A DNA stretch of 64,000 nucleotides from Alkalimarinus sediminis (GTDB taxonomy: Bacteria; Pseudomonadota; Gammaproteobacteria; Pseudomonadales; Oleiphilaceae). The translations under genes were made by a program, and so were the position numbers. Shown piece after piece: positions 34,669-43,144 of this stretch (within the stretch, counting starts at the first letter, position 1; every line of letters begins with the position of its first letter). The DNA lies in the NCBI RefSeq assembly GCF_026427595.1, contig NZ_CP101527.1, forward strand, positions 3,591,001-3,655,000. Direction: 5' to 3'. The notes below the pieces were generated by a model, which saw only the letters and a program-made list of their open reading frames with translations, was not told where the DNA came from and did no database searches.

Positions 34669-34936
34669 TGTGGACGTCACTTCGGACTTTGACCTTTATT
34701 CCAAAGGCTCTTATTCCCGTGACTCACACCTTCTAATTTTTATTCCACTTCATCCTTCATGCACGATGATTGAAACGAAGAATTTTAAACGCTATTTTCA
34801 ACCGTTAATGTGGGCTGCCCCACAACTCAAGCGTGTAACTTAACGGTATACACAACACTTAACTTTTGCACTGAATTTGGTTCGAATACCTACAAACCTT
34901 TGAAATATACACTACAAATACAAGGATTTAGCACAC
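34669..34936 (-). repeat. family D cassette body, copy D1
   Basis: The stem abutting attC is AGGTGTG..GTCAC (34666-34680) with GTGAC..CACACCT (34719-34731). A middle hairpin starts CTTCATC and ends GATG..GAAACGAAG. TGTGGG-CTGC-CCCACA forms a third. No gene supported. Confidence 0.8.
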
Positions 34937-35038
34937 CTAACGCCTTGCTAATGGGCAAATATTTGATGGCGGTTTTTGTGCGTGTTTTTGCACAAAAAGT
35001 GACAGTGAATATTTGTCCTATTAAGCTTTTTGTTAGGT
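34937..35038 (-). repeat. attC 26 (type IV)
   Basis: CCTAACGCCTTG to TTTTGTTAGGT, 102 bp. Arms AATGGGCAAATATT / AATATTTGTCCTATT. Confidence 0.92.
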
Positions 35039-35464
35039 GTGACCCAATAGTTGACTTGCACCATATGCAATGAAACCCAAACCAAAAATACAAGATAACA
35101 CAGCCCACACACCCAATACCCAACTAGTCCAATGCACCCAAACAGGAGAGTCAATAAGAGTTGTTTCTTTCTGACTTGAATTAAATCTTGACTCCCAACT
35201 CTTAAGTACAATTGCACCTGAAATTACCAAGGAAAAATGGACAAGAAGCGATGCGATAAGACTTGAAGAAAGTAAATACCATGATAATTGAATTATGGTA
35301 ATGCCTGCATGAGATAGTTTAGGAGGTGCATTATTAATATAAGCACCAATAGTGATAGACATGACACCACCACTTAAGATTATTACAGTGTTAAATAACT
35401 TTTCAATTCGGTTTTTCCAATCAGTCGTAAATGCATTAAATTCTTCTGTTTTATTAGTCTTCAT
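35033..35464 (-). CDS. multi-helix membrane protein, unknown
   Basis: 143 residues with about four hydrophobic helices and a charged N-terminus (KTNKTEEFNAFTTDWKNRIE). No family recognised. No attC separates it from the lipoprotein gene 127 bp to the right, so the two form one two-gene cassette. Confidence 0.6.
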   Translation of the reverse strand: MKTNKTEEFNAFTTDWKNRIEKLFNTVIILSGGVMSITIGAYINNAPPKLSHAGITIIQLSWYLLSSSLIASLLVHFSLVISGAIVLKSWESRFNSSQKETTLIDSPVWVHWTSWVLGVWAVLSCIFGLGFIAYGASQLLGHT

Positions 35465-35591
35465 TGGCTATTTTCCATAGGGTCCAAACCTTCATTTAGA
35501 ATTATTCTGTGAATTGGCTGAGCTGTGTCGAAAAACTAGACCAAACAAATACTTGAAAGTAGAGCCTAATTAATAATAACTTGTATCAAAT

Positions 35592-35870
35592 CTATCTACG
35601 CTCATCTTCAAGTTTTTTTATTTTTTGTTCCATTTCAAACATTTTTGCATCATTTTTCTTTTTATATGAGGACATTGAATCATCACGTCCCCAATTTCCA
35701 CTTTTCCAATTTAACTGGTTTGATTGTGGATAAAAGCCCATAACTTCACAAATAGCCCTATCTTCGCCACTATATTTCTCACATGGATCAGGCTTAGGAG
35801 GCTCACTTGCACAGCCCGTAATTTGAATTGTAAGTACAATTATGGGCAAAAGAGAGACTTTCATGTTCAT
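35592..35870 (-). CDS. small lipoprotein, unknown
   Basis: 92 residues, or 90 from the second ATG. The lipobox ITGC is followed by ASEPPKPDPC, and a C-terminal coiled-coil helix (KMFEMEQKIKKLEDERR) closes the protein. The motif CEKYSGEDRAICEVMGFYP suggests a disulphide. First gene of a two-gene cassette with the membrane protein at 35033. Confidence 0.65.
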   Translation of the reverse strand: MNMKVSLLPIIVLTIQITGCASEPPKPDPCEKYSGEDRAICEVMGFYPQSNQLNWKSGNWGRDDSMSSYKKKNDAKMFEMEQKIKKLEDERR

Positions 35871-35901
35871 TTACATCACCATTAAATTCAGTTAAAAAAT
35901 A

Positions 35902-36037
35902 CCTAACGCCAAGCTAACGGGCAGACACTACGGAGGGCTTTTTGGTGTAAATTGGCGCGTAGCGACTTACACCAAAAAGGCCGGAGTAGTGACTGTCCAG
36001 CCCAACTTGTTGGGCGAGCGTTGAGCGCCTGGTTAGA
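35902..36037 (-). repeat. attC 27 (type VI, long)
   Basis: CCTAACGCCAAG to CGCCTGGTTAGA, 136 bp. Arms as attC 11, with changes on both sides such as GACACTACGGAGG / CCGGAGTAGTGAC. Confidence 0.92.
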
Positions 36038-36401
36038 AGGTTTTGTAGATGAACAACGCCAGTGCAATTATTGGAATAATTACGAACGGCATACCCACCA
36101 AAATTACCTTTAACCATGATACCTCTGACACTGCCTCAAATTGTTTTGTTAATACCCCGATTTCATTTTCTGGGTAGGTTACGTGTTTACCATTTTTGAT
36201 GTTACTTGCGAAGCTTTGCAGTTCTTCGAGAGATGAACTGAAATTGGCCTCTAGCTCTTTGGTAGATAAGCAACGATCCGTTGATAACCACACACTTTTT
36301 ACAATATCTGATTTCTTTCTCGGTAATAAACCACAAGCACTACATTTTTTATGAGGGCTCTGCTTTTCCGCGCCACAACTAATGCAAAATGCTTTGGTCA
36401 T
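36033..36401 (-). CDS. zinc-ribbon tail-anchored membrane protein
   Basis: 122 residues. An N-terminal zinc ribbon (CISCG and CSACG) is followed by a charged helical stretch and one C-terminal transmembrane helix (VILVGMPFVIIPIIALALFI). The orientation suggests a cytoplasmic ribbon held at the membrane. No named family. Single-gene cassette. Confidence 0.65.
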   Translation of the reverse strand: MTKAFCISCGAEKQSPHKKCSACGLLPRKKSDIVKSVWLSTDRCLSTKELEANFSSSLEELQSFASNIKNGKHVTYPENEIGVLTKQFEAVSEVSWLKVILVGMPFVIIPIIALALFIYKTF

Positions 36402-36409
36402 TCTTACCT

Positions 36410-36479
36410 TCTAACGCCCGCATTTGCGGCTGGTTTGGAGCGCAGCGGAAAACCAGTCCGACAACATGCGCTTGTTAGG
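36410..36479 (-). repeat. attC 28 (70 bp)
   Basis: TCTAACGCCCGC to GCGCTTGTTAGG. Arms GCATTTGCGGCTGGTTT / AAACCAGTCCG..ATGC. Confidence 0.9.
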
Positions 36480-36972
36480 CTTTGCTGATGTGTGGGTAGT
36501 TGAGAGCTTCATATGCTTCTTTACAAGCCTTAATAATTTCTTCATTTCTCTTTTGTTTTGACCACCCATTAATACATTCACAATACCACTCATCTTCCAA
36601 GGCGGTAAATTCCCCCAATGAGCCTGAATAACCTAGTTGCACATTGGCGGTGTAGATCATCGACACCCCTGATTCAGGTGAAATATACCCTTTTGCAACT
36701 TCATCGGTTAGTACTTTTACATAACCCTCAATAGCAGCTTCATCGCTTGGACGGTCGATACTCAGCTCAGCTAGAACATGGTTGAAATAATCATCAGCTT
36801 CAAATTCATTCACGGGCTTCAGCAAGGTAGCCAGAGTAGCTAGATTTTCTGTTTCGAGGCCTTGCTCAAGTAAGCTCATGGCCCACGAAATTTTAAACTC
36901 GCTTCCACCAGAACACATTGCGACTTGTCCAAGCATTTTATAGGTCTCGATATTTTGAGATTCACTTAGCAT
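36475..36972 (-). CDS. soluble helical protein, unknown
   Basis: About 165 residues from the ATG at 36972 (MLSESQNIETY); a GTG in attC 29 would add VCKALGFKT. Helical and acidic without export signals. The C-terminal YCECINGWSKQKRNEEII is distinctive, but I do not recognise the family. Single-gene cassette. Confidence 0.55.
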   Translation of the reverse strand: MLSESQNIETYKMLGQVAMCSGGSEFKISWAMSLLEQGLETENLATLATLLKPVNEFEADDYFNHVLAELSIDRPSDEAAIEGYVKVLTDEVAKGYISPESGVSMIYTANVQLGYSGSLGEFTALEDEWYCECINGWSKQKRNEEIIKACKEAYEALNYPHISKA

Positions 36973-36983
36973 TGTTTTAAAGC

Positions 36984-37067
36984 CTAACGCCTTGCACACA
37001 GGTAGCTAATAACAGTGGCCGGCTCTTTGGCCGCTTTTATTAGCTATCCTGTGCTGCGACTGGTTAG
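36984..37067 (-). repeat. attC 29 (type I)
   Basis: CCTAACGCCTTG to CGACTGGTTAG. Arms CACACAGGTAGCTAATAA / TTATTAGCTATCCTGTG. Confidence 0.93.
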
Positions 37068-37334
37068 TAGTGCGGTTCACTGGGTGGTTATTTAAAACGA
37101 TCCACTCCCCGATCACTACGATTTAATAATGTTGATCCTTTGTTTGCTCTTCACTCTTGCTTGATCAGGATAAGAATGAATATTTGGCCAGCTTGTTTAC
37201 TGCATCTTACGAAGTGGCCATAAGCAGAATGGCCAATTATGTGCTTATATGAGTTCGAATAGTGTGACGAAAAGAACCATACACTCAGCTGCTACCCACT
37301 GACTTAAACCGTTAACCTTCGATACTCAAAACGA
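37068..37334 (-). repeat. family B cassette body, copy B2
   Basis: Family B unit; the frame seen in family A is closed by a stop here. Central hairpin and attC-proximal repeat kept. No gene supported. Confidence 0.82.
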
Positions 37335-37391
37335 CTAACGCCGCGTTAACCGAGCGAGCCGAAGGCGAGTCCGGTTGAACGCTTGGTTAGT
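37335..37391 (-). repeat. attC 30 (short)
   Basis: CTAACGCCGCG to CGCTTGGTTAG, 57 bp. Arms TTAACCGAGCGAG / CGAGTCCGGTTGAA. Confidence 0.9.
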
Positions 37392-37698
37392 TTTCATTTT
37401 CGGTAGATAGTAAAAACTTCCGTAAATCTCTTTCTTGTCTCATTACGTGAAGGATATAGACTGAATCTCTATCTACTTTGTAGAAAACACGACAAGGATT
37501 TACTACTAATTCTCGGTAATTCAGATTAGATATTTCTTCAGGTACTCTGCCTGAATCAGGAAATTGTTCGAGTCTTTGAACCTTGCTGAAAACGTTTTCT
37601 ACCAGTTGTTTAGCGGCGTACGGATTGCTAACTGCAATATATTCGGCAATATCGTCCAGATTATCTAGAGCTGGCTCAGTCCAAATTATTTGAACCAT
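37387..37698 (-). CDS. ParE-family toxin
   Basis: 103 residues of the RelE/ParE superfamily: WTEPALDNLDDIAEYIAVSNPYAAKQLV (split at NPYAAKQLV), FPDSGRVPEEI, RELVVNPCRVFYKVD, HVMRQERDLRKFL. It overlaps the antitoxin gene by 13 bp. Together they make the one TA cassette outside the distal cluster. Confidence 0.92.
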   Translation of the reverse strand: MVQIIWTEPALDNLDDIAEYIAVSNPYAAKQLVENVFSKVQRLEQFPDSGRVPEEISNLNYRELVVNPCRVFYKVDRDSVYILHVMRQERDLRKFLLSTENEN

Positions 37699-37943
37699 TT
37701 ATTCATTTTCTCTCTAGCTTGTTCCATATTCATGGTTCGACCATCTCGAATAGCCTGCTCGCCTTTAGCGATACCTTCAAGAATCTTCATTCGATCTACC
37801 ATCAACTCGTAATCAGCAACGTCAAGTAAATAGGCAGATGGTTGACCATGCTCCGTTATGAGAATAGGTTCTTTTGATTCATGCAGATCTGCAAGCAGTT
37901 TCGTTGCTTGCCTTTTTAAGGTCGTGACGACTTCGGTTCTCAT
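37686..37943 (-). CDS. Phd/YefM-family antitoxin
   Basis: 85 residues. The Phd fold is visible: VVTTLKRQATKLLADLHESK, PILITEHGQPSAYLLDVADYE. The C-terminal helix (MEQAREKMNKWFK) would bind ParE. The repeat GTATCACTATAGTATCACT at 37965-37983, directly upstream, is a likely operator. Confidence 0.92.
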   Translation of the reverse strand: MRTEVVTTLKRQATKLLADLHESKEPILITEHGQPSAYLLDVADYELMVDRMKILEGIAKGEQAIRDGRTMNMEQAREKMNKWFK

Positions 37944-37964
37944 AGTGACACCTAAGATTAAAAT

Positions 37965-37983
37965 GTATCACTATAGTATCACT
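37965..37983. promoter_or_regulatory. probable Phd/YefM operator
   Basis: Two direct copies of GTATCACT separated by ATA stand between attC 31 and the antitoxin start. Autoregulation by the antitoxin is inferred. Confidence 0.45.
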
Positions 37984-37997
37984 CCTCTTCAGAAAAA

Positions 37998-38083
37998 ACT
38001 AACGCCTTGCACACAGGTAGCTAATAAAAGTGGCCGGCTCTTTGGCCGCTTTTATTAGATATCCTGTGCTGCAACTTGTTAGT
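37998..38083 (-). repeat. attC 31 (type I)
   Basis: ACTAACGCCTTG to CAACTTGTTAGT, with type I arms. AATAAAAGTGG in place of AATAACAGTGG. Confidence 0.93.
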
Positions 38084-38347
38084 AGTGCGGTTCACTGGGT
38101 GGTTATTTAAAACGATCCATTCCCCGATCACTACGATTTAATAATGTTGATCCTTTGTTTGCTCTTCACTCTTGCTTGATCAGGATAAGAGTGAATATTT
38201 GGCCAAGTTGTTTGCTGCTTCTTACGAAGTGGCCTTAATAAGAACAATATATTATTCGCTGATATGAGTTCGAATAATGTGATGAAAAGAACAAATCACT
38301 CAGCCGCTAGCAGCGCACTTAAACCGTAAATCTTCGATACTTAAAAC
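38084..38347 (-). repeat. family B cassette body, copy B3
   Basis: Carries the fully paired central hairpin: TTCACTCTT (38165-38173) with AAGAGTGAA (38187-38195), loop GCTTGATCAGGAT. No gene supported. Confidence 0.82.
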
Positions 38348-38428
38348 GACTAACGCCGCGAACACAGGTGACAAATGCGAAGCACGAAGTGCGTAGTATT
38401 TGGCATCCTGTGCTTTGCCTGGTTAATG
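38348..38428 (-). repeat. attC 32 (type II)
   Basis: ACTAACGCCGCG to GCCTGGTTAAT; same as attC 14. Confidence 0.93.
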
Positions 38429-38690
38429 GTGGGAAGTTGATAATACTTATTTAGAACCATTCACTTCCCGACCATGATTTTTATAAATTTTGATCTTTGT
38501 TTGAACTTCATTCTCGCTTGATCAGGATAAGAATGATACCGACGAATTCTTGTTTTCAGCCTCTTACGAAGTGGCCTTAAACAAAACAAAATACTACCCA
38601 ACTGTTTAATGCTGGATAGTGGAACGACAAGAAAAATACACATAGCCGCTACCCATTCGCTCAACCCCTAAACCTTTGGGGAGTAAAACC
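38429..38690 (-). repeat. family A cassette body, copy A3
   Basis: Apparently identical to A1. Hairpins: ATGGT+GGGAAGT (38426-38437) with ACTTCCC+ACCAT (38463-38475, bulged G); TCATTCT (38508-38514) with AGAATGA (38530-38536). Confidence 0.85.
38461..38664 (-). CDS. 67-residue ORF of family A cassette, doubtful gene
   Basis: Identical to the ORF at 29915-30118. Coding status doubtful for the same reasons. Confidence 0.3.
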   Translation of the reverse strand: MSEWVAAMCIFLVVPLSSIKQLGSILFCLRPLRKRLKTRIRRYHSYPDQARMKFKQRSKFIKIMVGK

Positions 38691-38776
38691 ATTAACGCCT
38701 TGCACACAGGTAGCTAATAACAGTGGCCGGCTCTTTGGCCGCTTTTATTAGATATCCTGTGCTGCGACTGGTTAGT
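38691..38776 (-). repeat. attC 33 (type I)
   Basis: ATTAACGCCTTG to CGACTGGTTAGT, type I arms. Confidence 0.93.
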
Positions 38777-39041
38777 AGTGCTGTTCACTGGGTGGTTATT
38801 TAAAACGATCCACTACCCGATCACTACGATTTAATAATGTCGATCCTTTGTTTGCTCTTCACTCTTGCTTGATCAGGATAAGAATGAATATTTGGCCAGT
38901 TTGTTTGCAGCTTCTTACGAAGTGGCCTTAATAAGAACAAGATATTATGCGCTAATATAAGTTCGAATAATGTGATGAAAAGAACGAACCACTCAGCCGC
39001 TTCCCACTCACTTAAACCGTAAACCTTCGATACTCAAAACG
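38777..39041 (-). repeat. family B cassette body, copy B4
   Basis: Family B unit with the usual hairpins; directly followed by B5, giving a tandem pair. No gene supported. Confidence 0.82.
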
Positions 39042-39127
39042 ACTAACGCCTTGCACACAGGTAGCTAATAACAGTGGCCGGCTCTTTGGCCGCTTTTATT
39101 AGATATCCTGTGCTGCGACTGGTTAGT
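39042..39127 (-). repeat. attC 34 (type I)
   Basis: ACTAACGCCTTG to CGACTGGTTAGT, type I arms. Confidence 0.93.
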
Positions 39128-39392
39128 AGTGCGGTTCACTGGGTGGTTATTTAAAACGATCCACTCCCCGATCACTACGATTTAATAATGTTGATCCTTT
39201 GTTTGCTCTTCACTCTTGCTTGATCAGGATAAGAATGAATATTTGGCCAGCTTGTTTACTGCATCTTACAAAGTGGCCATAAGCAGAATGGCCAATGATG
39301 TGCTTATATGAGTTCGAATAGTGTGACGAAAAGAACCATACACTCAGCTGCTACCCACTGACTTAAACCGTTAACCTTCGATACTCAAAACG
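39128..39392 (-). repeat. family B cassette body, copy B5
   Basis: Closest to B2 and B7 in its right half (CATAAGCAGAATGGCCAA). No gene supported. Confidence 0.82.
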
Positions 39393-39471
39393 ACTAACGC
39401 CCTAATTTTAGGCAGGTTTGTGGAACGGCGAAGCCGTGGAGCAAAGCTGTCCTAAACATTTGCTGGTTAGA
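39393..39471 (-). repeat. attC 35 (type III)
   Basis: ACTAACGCCC to TGCTGGTTAGA. Arms TTTTAGGCAG/CTGTCCTAAA. Confidence 0.93.
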
Positions 39472-39719
39472 GCGAGATGTAAGCGACTGCCATTGAACTT
39501 TGCCGTTTTCACCTTGCTCCCCACTGTTTTTGACCTTTTCTTTTTCGGTGTTTTTCAATCATTCTTTTTCATCATGATCATCGACTATAAACGATGAATT
39601 GAATGAATGATTAGGCATTTTGTATATTGGTAAATAGTTCCATCATCATTTCATCGAGTAATGGCAATAAGCTTACCGTAAACACCAAAACGTTAACCTA
39701 CTGATAATGCTCTACATGC
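39472..39719 (-). repeat. family C cassette body, copy C3
   Basis: Close to C2; keeps AATCATTC/GAATGATT and TCATCG/CGATGA nested. No gene supported. Confidence 0.82.
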
Positions 39720-39799
39720 CTCTAACGCTCAAATTTTAGGCATATTTGTGGAACGGCAAAGCCGTGTAGCAAAGATGTCCTAAACATTTTCTTGTTAAA
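39720..39799 (-). repeat. attC 36 (type III)
   Basis: CTCTAACGCTC to TTCTTGTTAAAT. Arms TTTTAGGCAT / ATGTCCTAAA show another compensatory pair. Confidence 0.92.
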
Positions 39800-39803
39800 T
39801 TTT

Positions 39804-40247
39804 TCATGGTTGAGACTCTGAAAGTTCTTCTTTTATTAACCATTTTCCATTTTCTGGTCCTACTAGTATCGAGATAGGACTACTGTACTTTTTAAGATTA
39901 GAAAAGCGAGTACACTCTACTCGAACATTGTTTGATTCTGACTTGAAAGTGCAGTTACTGTATTTACTGGTATCCCCTCTTAATTTTGCCGTAGGCATAC
40001 TTGCACTGACTAGGAGTTTGTATTTAGGAGCAGGAAACGTCATAACACGAGTCTGCCCTGTTGGATAATGCCTAGTATTTCGAATAATTGCTGTATCAGA
40101 GTAGAGTTCACTTACCTTTGAATCGAAACTATGCTCTAAAGCGACATAATTCGAAAAAAAAGACTTTGCATAGGCTATATTTTCTTGCTCATTTGCACTG
40201 ACACAAATTGACACGAACATAAGAATTGTTATTCCAACTTTACCCAT
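39804..40247 (-). CDS. exported protein, unknown
   Basis: About 147 residues from the ATG at 40247 (MGKVGITILMFVS), which gives a signal peptide ending near VSA; a GTG in attC 37 would instead start VCKALNYQ. The mature part resembles the small alpha-beta cone shape of NTF2-like proteins (AKSFFSNYVALEHSF, LLVSASMP, GKWLIKEEL), but the match is weak. Single-gene cassette. Confidence 0.55.
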   Translation of the reverse strand: MGKVGITILMFVSICVSANEQENIAYAKSFFSNYVALEHSFDSKVSELYSDTAIIRNTRHYPTGQTRVMTFPAPKYKLLVSASMPTAKLRGDTSKYSNCTFKSESNNVRVECTRFSNLKKYSSPISILVGPENGKWLIKEELSESQP

Positions 40248-40270
40248 TGCCTGATTCCTGCTTTGATAAT

Positions 40271-40354
40271 TTAACGCCTTGCACACAGGTAGCTAATAAC
40301 AGTGGCCGGCTCTTTGGCCGCTTTTATTAGATATCCTGTGCTGCGACTGGTTAG
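40271..40354 (-). repeat. attC 37 (type I)
   Basis: TTAACGCCTTG to CGACTGGTTAGT, type I arms. Confidence 0.93.
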
Positions 40355-40619
40355 TAGTGCGGTTCACTGGGTGGTTATTTAAAACGATCCACTCCCCGTT
40401 CACTACGATTTAATAATGTTGATCCTTTGTTTGACCTTCACTCTTGCTTGATCAGGATAAGAATGAATATTTGGCCAAATTGTTTGCTGCGTCTTACGAA
40501 GTGGCCTTAATTAGAACGGGATATTATGCGCTGATATGAGTTCGAATAATGTGATGAAAAGAACCATACACTCAGCTGCTACTCACTGACTTAAACCGTT
40601 AACCTTCGATACTCAAAAC
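40355..40619 (-). repeat. family B cassette body, copy B6
   Basis: Family B unit with the usual hairpins. No gene supported. Confidence 0.82.
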
Positions 40620-40724
40620 GACTAACGCTTTGCTAATGGGCAAATATTTGATGGCGGTTTTTATGCGTGTTTTTGCATAAAAAGTGACAGCGAATATTTG
40701 TCCTATTGAGCTTTTTGTTAGGGG
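40620..40724 (-). repeat. attC 38 (type IV)
   Basis: ACTAACGCTTTG to TTTTGTTAGGG. Arms AATGGGCAAATATT / AATATTTGTCCTATT. Confidence 0.92.
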
Positions 40725-41071
40725 TTTAATTCACTTCGGACGTTGATATGTTTCTCCGAAGTTGCTCATTCCCCTAGTTCTTTTTTATTCATTTACTTCA
40801 GGGGGGTGATGGCTGCTTCCGAAGTACCTTATTTGTAACGCGCTTAGAATTTTATTCAGTCCCTTCGCTTTTCATATCAGACGAAGCGAAGAATGTTAAG
40901 TTACCGGTGCGGTTTTTAATGTGAGCCGCCCCACAACCTAAGCGCTACATTTACCCTATATCACAGCGCTTAACTTTTGCTTTGATCATGGGTTAATTCT
41001 AGCCGTTTTGCTTCACTGCGGCGTACTCTTTTTGACGCTTAGGCTGACGTAACTATATGGCTTTAAGACCC
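40725..41071 (-). repeat. family D-related cassette body D'
   Basis: Longer relative of D. The terminal stem is AGGGG (40720-40724) and ACTTCGGA (40733-40740) with TCCGAAGT (40755-40762) and CCCCT (40771-40775). The middle hairpin CTTCGCTT/AAGCGAAG replaces the D version with different bases but the same shape. No gene supported. Confidence 0.75.
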
Positions 41072-41124
41072 CTAACGCCTAGGTGACGTGCGCCGCCAGG
41101 CGTCACGTTGACCTTTTTGTTAGC
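41072..41124 (-). repeat. attC 39 (short, 53 bp)
   Basis: CCTAACGCCTAGG to TTTTGTTAGC. Arms GTGACGTGCG / AGGCGTCACG. Confidence 0.88.
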
Positions 41125-41575
41125 ATTGCAGCGTACACTGCTGTAACCAAACATTTGGTACACCATTATAATGATCTCTAACTCTATCGGTCACATGATT
41201 CACAGCCCAAACGGCCACGCACTCTAACCCGAGGCATTCATCCCTCGTAGCTTTTCTTGTTACCCCACGCTCATAGATCTCATATTTATCAGGAGACAGA
41301 GCGTCTTGTATATACCTCGGAATAGGCTTACTTAATTCCTTAGAGATTTTTGCTTTTCCAATCTTCAACCAATGCCCATCTAAAATTGCATCACTATTTG
41401 CTGAGACCCTAAATAAAATTGGTTGAAGTACTATTTCACCCGGATCTTCAATCTTTCGTCCTTTAGTGTCGAATACAACTATTTCTGTGTCATCCAAAAT
41501 TTGACCATGTACGAAATAGTCATCAACTGGCAACTTAAAAATGGAACCGATTGTTCGTCTTTGTTTCTTGCTCAT
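41120..41575 (-). CDS. Imm26-family immunity protein
   Basis: 151 residues. The Imm26 pattern runs the whole length: IGSIFKLPVDDYFVHGQIL, EIVLQPILFRV, GHWLKIGKAKI, IPRYIQDALSPDKYEIY, TRDECLGLECVAVW, DRVRDHYNGVPNVW. Imm26 proteins protect against polymorphic toxins delivered by contact-dependent or type VI systems. No toxin gene lies beside it, so it is an orphan immunity cassette. Confidence 0.85.
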   Translation of the reverse strand: MSKKQRRTIGSIFKLPVDDYFVHGQILDDTEIVVFDTKGRKIEDPGEIVLQPILFRVSANSDAILDGHWLKIGKAKISKELSKPIPRYIQDALSPDKYEIYERGVTRKATRDECLGLECVAVWAVNHVTDRVRDHYNGVPNVWLQQCTLQC

Positions 41576-41586
41576 ATCTTATAAAT

Positions 41587-41665
41587 GCTAACGCCCTAAT
41601 TTTAGGCAGGTTTGTGGAGCGGCGAAGCCGTGGAGCAAAGCTGTCCTAAACATTTGCTTGTTATA
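41587..41665 (-). repeat. attC 40 (type III)
   Basis: GCTAACGCCC to TGCTTGTTATA. Arms TTTTAGGCAG/CTGTCCTAAA. Confidence 0.93.
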
Positions 41666-41670
41666 TGGTT

Positions 41671-41952
41671 TTATTCCAAATAGGACTGACAATTTGGACA
41701 TTTCCCATTAAAAATAACTAGATGCAACGTCTCTCGGTCATATGGTTGCTTACCACAACTAAAGCACTTTGATTGATCTAACCTTGAGTAGAATATTGCG
41801 TTAAATACAGCTGCCGCGATTAAAAAAGGTATCAAGAGCGCCCACGAATCTTGGTGCTCTATAATTGCAAAACTGAGGACAACAAAGATTATAGAAGATA
41901 GCAGCATTAACCGTACTTTTGCTATTGATATACCTTCTTTGACTCCATTCAT
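41671..41952 (-). CDS. two-helix membrane protein with C-terminal zinc ribbon
   Basis: About 93 residues from the ATG at 41952 (MNGVKEGISIA); the frame continues into attC 41 as VCKALYGC. Two transmembrane helices are followed by a zinc ribbon (CFSCG and CPNC). Mirror layout of the protein at 36033. No family recognised. Confidence 0.6.
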   Translation of the reverse strand: MNGVKEGISIAKVRLMLLSSIIFVVLSFAIIEHQDSWALLIPFLIAAAVFNAIFYSRLDQSKCFSCGKQPYDRETLHLVIFNGKCPNCQSYLE

Positions 41953-41982
41953 AATATCGACTCGACTTGCATTCTTACAGCC

Positions 41983-42070
41983 ATATAACGCCTTGCACAT
42001 GGGAAATTAATAAACGAGGCCGTCTTTTTGGCCGCTTTTATTAATTTTCCTATGATGCTACTTGTTAGGT
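41983..42070 (-). repeat. attC 41 (type I-like)
   Basis: TATAACGCCTTG to CTACTTGTTAGG. Arms CACATGGGAAATTAATAAA / TTTATTAATTTTCCTATG. Confidence 0.92.
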
Positions 42071-42336
42071 GTGGACGTCACATCGGACTTTGACCTTTAT
42101 TCCAAAGGCTCTTATTCCCGTGATCCACACCCTTAATTTTTATTCCACTTCTTCCATCTTGCACGAAGATTGAAGCGAAGAATTTTAAACGCTTAATCCA
42201 ACCGTTAATGTGGGCTGCTCCACAACTCAAGAGCATTAAAGTACGATACCTTCAACGCTTAACTTTTGCACTGAATTTGGTTCAAACACCTACAATCCTT
42301 TGAAATATACACTACAAATACAAGGATTTAGCACAC
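42071..42336 (-). repeat. family D cassette body, copy D2
   Basis: The stem abutting attC is GGTGTGGA..TCAC with GTGA..TCCACACC. The middle hairpin has CTTCTTC with GAAG..GAAGCGAAG; compare D1. No gene supported. Confidence 0.8.
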
Positions 42337-42421
42337 CTAACGCCTTGCACACAGGTAGCTAATAACAGTGGCCGGCTCTTTGGCCGCTTTTATTAGCTAT
42401 CCTGTGCTGCGACTGGTTAGT
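42337..42421 (-). repeat. attC 42 (type I)
   Basis: CCTAACGCCTTG to CGACTGGTTAG, type I arms. Confidence 0.93.
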
Positions 42422-42686
42422 AGTGCGGTTCACTGGGTGGTTATTTAAAACGATCCACCCCCCGATCACTACGATTTAATAATGTTGATCCTTTGTTTGC
42501 TCTTCACTCTTGCTTGATCAGGATAAGAATGAATATTTGGCCAGCTTGTTTACTGCATCTTACGAAGTGGCCATAAGCAGAATGGCCAATTATGTGCTTA
42601 TATGAGTTCGAATAGTGTGACGAAAAGAACCATACACTCAGCTGCTACCCACTGACTTAAACCGTTAACCTTCGATACTCAAAACG
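42422..42686 (-). repeat. family B cassette body, copy B7
   Basis: Nearly identical to B2; tandem with B8. No gene supported. Confidence 0.82.
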
Positions 42687-42772
42687 ACTAACGCCTTGCA
42701 CACAGGTAGCTAATAACAGTGGCCGGCTCTTTGGCCGCTTTTATTAGCTATCCTGTGCTGCGACTGGTTAGT
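42687..42772 (-). repeat. attC 43 (type I)
   Basis: ACTAACGCCTTG to CGACTGGTTAGT, type I arms. Confidence 0.93.
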
Positions 42773-43037
42773 AGTGCGGTTCACTGGGTGGTTATTTAAT
42801 ACGATCCATTCCCCGATCACTACGATTTAATAATGTTGATCCGTTGTTTACTCTTCACTCTTGCTCGATCAGGATAAGAATGAATATTTGGCCAGCTTGT
42901 TTACTGCATCTTACGAAGTGGCCATAAGCAGAATGGCCAATTATGTGCTTATATGAGTTCGAATAGTGTGACGAAAAGAACCATACACTCAGCTGCTACC
43001 CACTGACTTAAACCGTTAACCTTCGATACTCAAAACG
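42773..43037 (-). repeat. family B cassette body, copy B8
   Basis: Family B unit; GCTCGATCAGGAT in the central loop. No gene supported. Confidence 0.82.
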
Positions 43038-43140
43038 ACTAACGCCCGGCTCACCGAGCAAATTTTTGATGGCGACTTTTGTGCGTGTTTTTGCACAAAA
43101 GGTGACAGCGGAAATTTGTCCGGTGCAGCCGTTTGTTATC
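43038..43140 (-). repeat. attC 44 (type IV-like)
   Basis: ACTAACGCCCGG to CGTTTGTTATC. Arms CACCGAGCAAATTTT / AAATTTGTCCGGTG. Confidence 0.92.
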
Positions 43141-43144
43141 TGCT

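Noticed and set aside
34628-35073. Plus-strand frames in cassette D1 and attC 26
   Set aside because: They start inside attC, are not conserved in copy D2, and have no ribosome-binding site.
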